This document shows, one piece after another, positions 41,032 through 45,541 of a DNA stretch of 45,541 nt. Made by a program: the position numbers and the translations under genes. Numbering within the stretch: position 1 is the stretch's first letter; the number at the start of each line of letters is the position of its first letter. Source of the DNA: CAZYPH01 sp964649095. GTDB taxonomy: Bacteria; Bdellovibrionota; UBA1018; UBA923. The stretch lies in the NCBI GenBank assembly GCA_964649095.1, contig CAZYPH010000004.1:1-45541 (forward strand), in the 5' to 3' direction. The notes beneath the pieces are model-generated. The model did no database searches. It was not told where the DNA came from and saw only the letters and a program-made list of their open reading frames with translations.

Positions 41032-42561
41032 CTATTTCGTTTCTGGCGCTGCAGTACCTCCTGCCTCGCCAAGGTGCTTTTCTAACGCTTGAAACACCAC
41101 CTCTAATCGCATGCCGCGAGAGCCTTTAATGAATACTGTTTTAGGCGTTGAATCTTGTTCAATATCGCTGAGTAACTGTTTTGTGAGAACACTGTGATCT
41201 AAGTAACATGTCGCATGATTTTGCCTGGGGGTTTGCTCTAGAGCCGTTTTAAAGCGAGGGCCAAAGAGGTAGATTTTTTTTGCACCACTAGCCACAAAAT
41301 CTTCGATGGCTTTGCAATGCGCTGACTGCTCTAAATTTCCAAGCTCCAACATATCACCAGCGATTATATATAGTTTTTTAGATTTAATTCTACTGAGTTC
41401 AAGAGCGTTCAGTAGTCCTGCTGCGAGCGATTCTGGATTGCTGTTATAGTAGTCACACAGAACATCGGTTAATTGTGCTAATCTTTTTAAAACTGAGCGC
41501 CCTGTTGCCGGAATAAAACTCTTTAAACCTTGTTTAATTTCGTCGTTTGAAAATTTTAAATAATTGTGAACTAACGAAATAGCTCCCAATAAATTACTGG
41601 CATTGTGAGCGCCTGGTAGGGGCAGCGCCACTTCGAGGGGTATTTTCTCGTCAGAGTTAGCAGAGTTGTTAGAGTTTAGAGCATCGATCGTCAACGTAGG
41701 GGGATCGACCGTGTAGGATCCGGTAACCTTAGATCTGAATTGTGCACTTCCTACAAGATTCGATAACGCCTTGCCTCGTTGGTCGCCAATTGAGAATCCG
41801 ATGGCATGGTTTAAAAAATCGTCCTCTGAAATTGTATTTAATTTTTTTAATATATTCTGATCACTAATATTTAGCGCGACCAATCCAGATGTTTTTAGAA
41901 CATGATCAACAGCAATCCACTCTTCATTGACGGCGTTTTCGACGGAAATGAGTTTTTCTAAGTGCTCTGGCCCTAGAGCAGGTACGATGCACGCGTTGGG
42001 TGCAACGAGTTCAATGTGCTTTTGCATAGCGCCAGGTTCATCAATACCAATTTCGACTACGCTAATTTCATGGTTAGGATTCAAATCTAAGAGCGTCAAT
42101 GCAATGCCTAAATAACCATTTTGAGAGCCTTGAGTGCTATGAACACGTGTGTATCTGCCATGCAATAGCGCCGTTAAAAATTGTTTTGTAGTTGTTTTGC
42201 CGACGTTTCCGACTACTGCAATTACGGGGTGTTGAAATTGATCGCGATATAGTTTTGCAATTCGTCGAATGACTTCAATACTAGAGCTGACTTTGATTAC
42301 TTTAGGATGCTCGATATCTGTTGACTCAGTAATGACAAGTGCAGCACCAGCCTTTAACACGTCGGGAATGAATTGCGCGCCGTCGATTTTTTCACCTTTT
42401 ATTGCAATAAAAATGCATCCAGGCGCGGCCTTTCTAGAGTCTGTCGAGATTGTTGTCGTTTGAGTTTGATCAATGGAATCAATAAATCTTTTTAAAGTGT
42501 GGTGGTTTTCGAAGTGGAGAGATTGTAAGGCACGAATTACTAAAGCAAAATCTAGTGTCAT
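41032..42561 (-). CDS. murF: UDP-N-acetylmuramoyl-tripeptide--D-Ala-D-Ala ligase MurF
   Basis: Cytoplasmic ATP-dependent ligase that adds D-Ala-D-Ala to the peptidoglycan precursor. The N-terminal substrate domain has STDSRKAAPGCIFIAIKGEK and DGAQFIPDVLKAGAALVI. The P-loop GNVGKTTTK is at 118-126, with Val in the third position where Asn or Ser is common. VVEIGIDEPGAMQK and ALGPEHLEKL belong to the central domain. CDYYNSNPESLAAGL corresponds to the MurF D(S/Y)YNANP motif, and IIAGDMLELG to the start of the C-terminal domain. At 509 residues it is longer than the usual 450-460. It stands outside a cell-division cluster, 41 bases after the glutamate dehydrogenase gene. Confidence 0.87.
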   Translation of the reverse strand: MTLDFALVIRALQSLHFENHHTLKRFIDSIDQTQTTTISTDSRKAAPGCIFIAIKGEKIDGAQFIPDVLKAGAALVITESTDIEHPKVIKVSSSIEVIRRIAKLYRDQFQHPVIAVVGNVGKTTTKQFLTALLHGRYTRVHSTQGSQNGYLGIALTLLDLNPNHEISVVEIGIDEPGAMQKHIELVAPNACIVPALGPEHLEKLISVENAVNEEWIAVDHVLKTSGLVALNISDQNILKKLNTISEDDFLNHAIGFSIGDQRGKALSNLVGSAQFRSKVTGSYTVDPPTLTIDALNSNNSANSDEKIPLEVALPLPGAHNASNLLGAISLVHNYLKFSNDEIKQGLKSFIPATGRSVLKRLAQLTDVLCDYYNSNPESLAAGLLNALELSRIKSKKLYIIAGDMLELGNLEQSAHCKAIEDFVASGAKKIYLFGPRFKTALEQTPRQNHATCYLDHSVLTKQLLSDIEQDSTPKTVFIKGSRGMRLEVVFQALEKHLGEAGGTAAPETK

Positions 42562-42602
42562 AGATCAAAAGTATGACACTAGATATTTGCTTCTGAAAGT
42601 TG

Positions 42603-43916
42603 TTATAGAACGCGCAAACGAGTTGATGTCGCAACGCGTTCAATGGCTAACATAAACGCGGCTGTTCGTAGGCTTACATCATGTTTTATCGCTAGAGCAT
42701 GCACTTCTTTAAATGCTCGAGCCATGATTTTTTGCAACTCGTCGTTTACTTTGGCGACGTCCCATTTGTATTGTTGGAGATTTTGAGCCCATTCAAAGTA
42801 ACTCACGGTCACGCCGCCCGCATTGCATAGGATGTCCGGAATAACCGGTATGCCGCGTCGGTTAAATACGGTGTCGGCCTCTTTAGTTGTTGGATTGTTT
42901 GCGGCTTCAGCGATGAGTTTACACTCCATCTTTTCAGCAAGATTTTTGTCAAAGACGCCACCTAATGCTGCCGGCACGACGATGTCACACTTTGTAAGAA
43001 AAATCTGATCGTTGCTGATCGGTTCGCTATCGGGAAAGTGTGCAATCGATCCCGTCTTTTCAACATGTTTTAGAAGAGCCTTGATAGGTAAACCATTTTT
43101 ATTGAATACGCCGCCGTGTACATCGGTAACAGCTAGTATTTTACAACCGAGCTCTTCTAAGAACAGCGCTGTGTAGGTACCAACGTTACCAAAACCTTGA
43201 ATGACGGCCGTAGATTTTTGGATATTAATTTTGTAGGCATTGCAGGCTTCGACAATCGTATAAACCACGCCACGCCCCGTGGCCTCGCGCCGGCCGGCCG
43301 ATCCACCTAGTGCGATGGGTTTTCCTGTTACGATGCCTGGTGTGTAACCATGTTTTTTGCCGTACTCATCCATCATCCAAGCCATGGTCTTTTCATCTGT
43401 GTTTACATCAGGTGCTGGAATGTCACGATGAGGGCCGATAATAAGATCGATTTTTGATACGAAGCCCCGCGTCAAGCTTTGTAGCTCGCGTTTAGACATA
43501 GTGCTCGGATCGCATGCGACCCCACCCTTTGCGCCGCCAAATGGAATGTCGACGATCGCGGTCTTCCAAGACATCAACGTAGCGAGTGCTAAAACTTCAT
43601 CACGGTCGACGGCGGGGTGGTATCGAATCCCACCTTTGTAAGGGCCCCGAACCGCGTTGTGTTGAATGCGGTAGCCATGAAAAATCTCCAGTCGACCGTC
43701 ATCCATTTTGACTGGCACTTGCACGTGTAATTCACGATACGGTTCTTTTAGTAGCTGACGAAGCTCAGGCTCCAAGTTTAATTTTTCAGCGGCTAAATTA
43801 AATTGATAATTTAGAATCTCAAGTGGATCATCTTTGTGTTTTTGATGGTGCGATTTTTCTGGAGATCTGGCCGGAGCAATCGAGCTCATTTTTCGTGCGA
43901 CATTATTTTTTGCCAT
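42603..43916 (-). CDS. Glu/Leu/Phe/Val dehydrogenase (glutamate dehydrogenase)
   Basis: Oxidative deaminase converting glutamate to 2-oxoglutarate, 437 residues. Catalytic and substrate residues are visible in RGPYKGGIRYHP, SWKTAIVDIPFGGAKGGV (catalytic lysine region) and GPHRDIPAPDVNTDEKTM. The Rossmann motif GFGNVGTYTALFLEELG and the later NNPTTKEAD and GGVTVSYFEWAQNLQ are typical of the hexameric GDH family. The size suits the NAD-type GDH II. A ribosome binding site AAAGGAAA precedes the ATG at 43916. A promoter probably lies in the 130-base gap shared with the divergent small gene at 44047. Coenzyme preference is not settled by sequence. Confidence 0.93.
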   Translation of the reverse strand: MAKNNVARKMSSIAPARSPEKSHHQKHKDDPLEILNYQFNLAAEKLNLEPELRQLLKEPYRELHVQVPVKMDDGRLEIFHGYRIQHNAVRGPYKGGIRYHPAVDRDEVLALATLMSWKTAIVDIPFGGAKGGVACDPSTMSKRELQSLTRGFVSKIDLIIGPHRDIPAPDVNTDEKTMAWMMDEYGKKHGYTPGIVTGKPIALGGSAGRREATGRGVVYTIVEACNAYKINIQKSTAVIQGFGNVGTYTALFLEELGCKILAVTDVHGGVFNKNGLPIKALLKHVEKTGSIAHFPDSEPISNDQIFLTKCDIVVPAALGGVFDKNLAEKMECKLIAEAANNPTTKEADTVFNRRGIPVIPDILCNAGGVTVSYFEWAQNLQQYKWDVAKVNDELQKIMARAFKEVHALAIKHDVSLRTAAFMLAIERVATSTRLRVL

Positions 43917-44046
43917 ATACCGTTTCCTTTAGGTAACTCTTTTGTAGCTGGTGCCAAGTCACGCTCAAAAGACCGCAACGCACGAGCGTTAAGTTACTTT
44001 ATGAAAACCTATCGGCAGATTGTGCCGGGGACTTGAGAGATAATTG

Positions 44047-44225
44047 ATGAAATCACTATTTACAAAATCCACCCCAATTGACTGGGGCTTTTTGGTCATT
44101 GTTGTTTCGGTGTTTTTGGGGGTTGGAGCCTTAAGTTTAACGATATCGCAGGCTTATCCCTATTACTTTTCTTGGGATATGGACCACTGCACAGTTCTTG
44201 ATCAGTTTGTCTTGGCTGAGGGTAA
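44047..44225 (+). pseudogene. 5' fragment of a membrane-protein gene cut by the insertion sequence
   Basis: The first 60 codons of a membrane protein are intact. A hydrophobic helix (GFLVIVVSVFLGVGALSLTI) is followed by YPYYFSWDMDHCTVLDQFV. A GAGAG ribosome-binding site lies 7 bases before the ATG at 44047. The frame then runs into the insertion sequence, which supplies the last residues (from ANAFKT) and a stop. The end of this gene is missing: after the insertion sequence a different open frame follows, and there is no clear join. The original protein was probably a polytopic membrane protein, but I do not name it. Confidence 0.6.
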
Positions 44226-44244
44226 CAGGGCCAACGCATTTAAA
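44226..44244 (+). repeat. Left terminal inverted repeat of the ISAs1-type element
   Basis: CAGGGCCAACGCATTTAAA, which pairs without mismatch with 45468-45486. Confidence 0.9.
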
Positions 44245-44317
44245 ACTTAGTGATTTCTAGTATTTAAGCATGTAGCCTCCTGCCAGAAATATTTTTATGG
44301 GGCTGGAGGGGATCTAC

Positions 44318-45472
44318 ATGAGTACAAACACGCGGTCGCTGATTAATCATTTTGGGAACATTCGAGATCCAAGAATTGATAGAAGAAGAGCACATAAATT
44401 AATCGATATTATAGTGATCTCGATTTGTGCAGTAGTGGCTGGGGCGGATAGTTTTGAAGAGATTGAGATTATTGGAAATGCCCATAAATCATGGCTTAAG
44501 ACGTTTTTAGAATTACCAAACGGCATTCCATCGCATGATACGTTTGCTCGAGTATGGGCTCGTATCAACCCTAATGAGTTTAGAGCTAGTTTTGCTACTT
44601 GGGTAAGGGAAATTGCAGAGGCTATTTCAGATCGAGTAGGCCAAGAAGTAATTTCTCTTGATGGTCAAACAATGCGAGGGGCACGTAGACGTGGTGAAAA
44701 GAAGTCAGCCATTCATATGGTAAGTGCATGGGCAGCAGGACTTAGAATTGTACTTGCTCAGACAGTTGTACCTGAAAAAACTAATGAGATTTCAGTCATT
44801 CCAGACATATTAAGACTTCTAGATATAAATGGTTGCATCGTGACAATGGACGCCATGGGTTGTCAGCAAACACACACGCAACAAATAATCGATCAAAAGG
44901 GTGACTACGTGATTGGTCTTAAGGGCAATCAAAGTAGCACATTAGCCGCTGTAGAAGGCCATTTTGCAAAGCTCAACGTAAAGAACTTAGAATCGTATAA
45001 AGACACCGACAAAGGCCACGGTCGAATTGAAACAAGGTCTTACTTTGCAGCCGATGTAAACGATGTGTGTGACTTAAAAAATTGGCCTGGATTACAATCC
45101 GTCATAAAGGTGGTTTCTACTCGCGACATCAATGACGTCGTAAGCACTGAGACCCGCTACTATATTAGCTCATTACCAAGTAAATCAGTTAAGCAATCAG
45201 GCGACGCCATAAGAAAACACTGGGGCATAGAAAACTCATTGCACTATGTTTTAGACGTTGTTTTTAAGCAGGATAAAAGCCGCATTCGCAAAGACAACGC
45301 ACCTGAGAACTTCGGCGTACTTCGCCAGATCGCCTTGAATATTTTACGAGGAGCGCCCTTTGCCAAGAACAGCAGCCCAAGCAACAACCTAAAACGCAAA
45401 CGCGCTGCAGCTGACACGGAATACTTAGCTCAAGTCATGTGTTCCGCTGGCCTTGAAAAAGCTACGATTTAA
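44318..45472 (+). CDS. ISAs1-family DDE transposase
   Basis: Transposase of 384 residues that cuts and pastes the surrounding element. The N-terminal region HFGNIRDPRIDRRRAHKL is the DDE_Tnp_1-associated domain of the family. The active-site acids are Asp115 in ISLDGQTMRG, Asp178 in IVTMDAMGCQ and Glu238 in GHGRIETR. The C-terminal RKHWGIENSLHYVLDVVFKQD segment is the hallmark after the DDE core. No frameshift or early stop is seen, so the enzyme may be active. GGAGGGGAT (44305-44313) sets the start; an ATG at 44297 is in frame but lies upstream of this site. Confidence 0.95.
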   Translation: MSTNTRSLINHFGNIRDPRIDRRRAHKLIDIIVISICAVVAGADSFEEIEIIGNAHKSWLKTFLELPNGIPSHDTFARVWARINPNEFRASFATWVREIAEAISDRVGQEVISLDGQTMRGARRRGEKKSAIHMVSAWAAGLRIVLAQTVVPEKTNEISVIPDILRLLDINGCIVTMDAMGCQQTHTQQIIDQKGDYVIGLKGNQSSTLAAVEGHFAKLNVKNLESYKDTDKGHGRIETRSYFAADVNDVCDLKNWPGLQSVIKVVSTRDINDVVSTETRYYISSLPSKSVKQSGDAIRKHWGIENSLHYVLDVVFKQDKSRIRKDNAPENFGVLRQIALNILRGAPFAKNSSPSNNLKRKRAAADTEYLAQVMCSAGLEKATI

Positions 45473-45486
45473 ATGCGTTGGCCCTG
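45468..45486 (-). repeat. Right terminal inverted repeat of the ISAs1-type element
   Basis: TTTAAATGCGTTGGCCCTG, overlapping the last 5 bases of the transposase gene, including its stop codon. Confidence 0.9.
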
Positions 45487-45541
45487 AGTAAGGAGCCGTT
45501 TCAGGAGTGGATCAAAAAACTAGATACCCAACACCGCGCGA
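45487..45541 (+). other. Chromosomal sequence right of the insertion element, partial open frame
   Basis: The frame from 45487 is open to the window end and reads SKEPFQEWIKKLDTQHRA. It could be the continuation of the interrupted gene or a different gene. It is too short to name. Confidence 0.35.

Larger units (their letters stand above)
44226..45486 (+). mobile_element. Complete ISAs1-family insertion sequence
   Basis: Element of 1261 bp bounded by 19-bp perfect inverted repeats, CAGGGCCAACGCATTTAAA at the left (44226-44244) and its reverse complement at the right (45468-45486). It holds a single intact transposase gene. The size and the transposase fit the ISAs1 family. The flanking bases (GAGGGTAA left, AGTAAGGA right) do not form a target-site duplication, although ISAs1 elements usually make one of 8-10 bp. 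Confidence 0.9.

Noticed and set aside
44218..45494. Near target-site duplication around the insertion sequence
   Set aside because: GAGGGTAA on the left and AGTAAGGA on the right do not match at the same register, so no duplication is claimed.
1..45541. tRNA, rRNA, CRISPR or riboswitch sequences
   Set aside because: I looked for cloverleaf ends, conserved rRNA segments, regular short repeats and known aptamer cores and saw none; a covariance search would be decisive.

Overview
The window looks like chromosomal DNA of a Gram-negative bacterium. It carries lpxC, a heptosyltransferase-like GT9 enzyme, an OmpA-type porin, several beta-barrel or lipoprotein genes, clpS and aat. Overall base composition is moderate and somewhat AT-leaning. 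The mix of a serine-palmitoyltransferase-like enzyme, many exported proteins of unrecognised family and several exported metallopeptidases would fit a Bdellovibrionota or 'deltaproteobacterial' lineage, but that placement is inference from gene content only.

Layout. (1) 1-1334: 3' part of arginine decarboxylase speA. (2) 1344-10015: envelope glycan and lipid block with four glycosyltransferases, UDP-glucose dehydrogenase on the opposite strand, a class I glutamine amidotransferase and a flippase-like membrane protein joined by ATGA overlaps, a hypothetical protein, and an alpha-oxoamine synthase of the serine palmitoyltransferase type. (3) 10029-12371: ruvC-ruvA-ruvB. (4) 12753-13901: lpxC with a long N-terminal extension. 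(5) 13933-24061: mostly exported or envelope proteins, namely a zincin-like secreted protein with a palindrome over its ribosome binding site, a scramblase-like protein, an exported M3 peptidase, an OmpA-family protein with an upstream lipoprotein, a GNAT-like protein and a putative barrel protein. (6) 24156-29637: a methyltransferase converging on an operon that encodes an M6-like metalloprotease lipoprotein and a three-part ABC-2 exporter. (7) 29824-31812: an exported disordered protein and a hypothetical membrane protein. (8) 31867-36333: clpS-clpA and, convergent, aat plus a membrane protein; together these cover the N-degron pathway. (9) 36414-40948: thioesterase, TIGR01777-SRPBCC fusion, an OmpR/PhoB-type two-component pair, and a small protein resembling ribosome hibernation factors, preceded by an 11-bp-spaced direct repeat. 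(10) 41032-43916: murF and glutamate dehydrogenase. (11) 44047-45541: a membrane-protein gene cut off by a complete ISAs1-type insertion sequence.

How the genes work together. The glycan block plus lpxC and the OmpA/lipoprotein pair describe outer-membrane construction. The ruv genes form a complete Holliday-junction processing set. The clpS/clpA/aat group forms a complete substrate-marking and unfolding set, lacking only clpP here. The parts least explained by known biology are the M6-lipoprotein/ABC operon, the glycosyltransferase-amidotransferase-flippase trio, the small hibernation-factor-like gene beside the two-component system, and the palindrome that overlaps a start site. I saw no tRNA, rRNA or CRISPR array.
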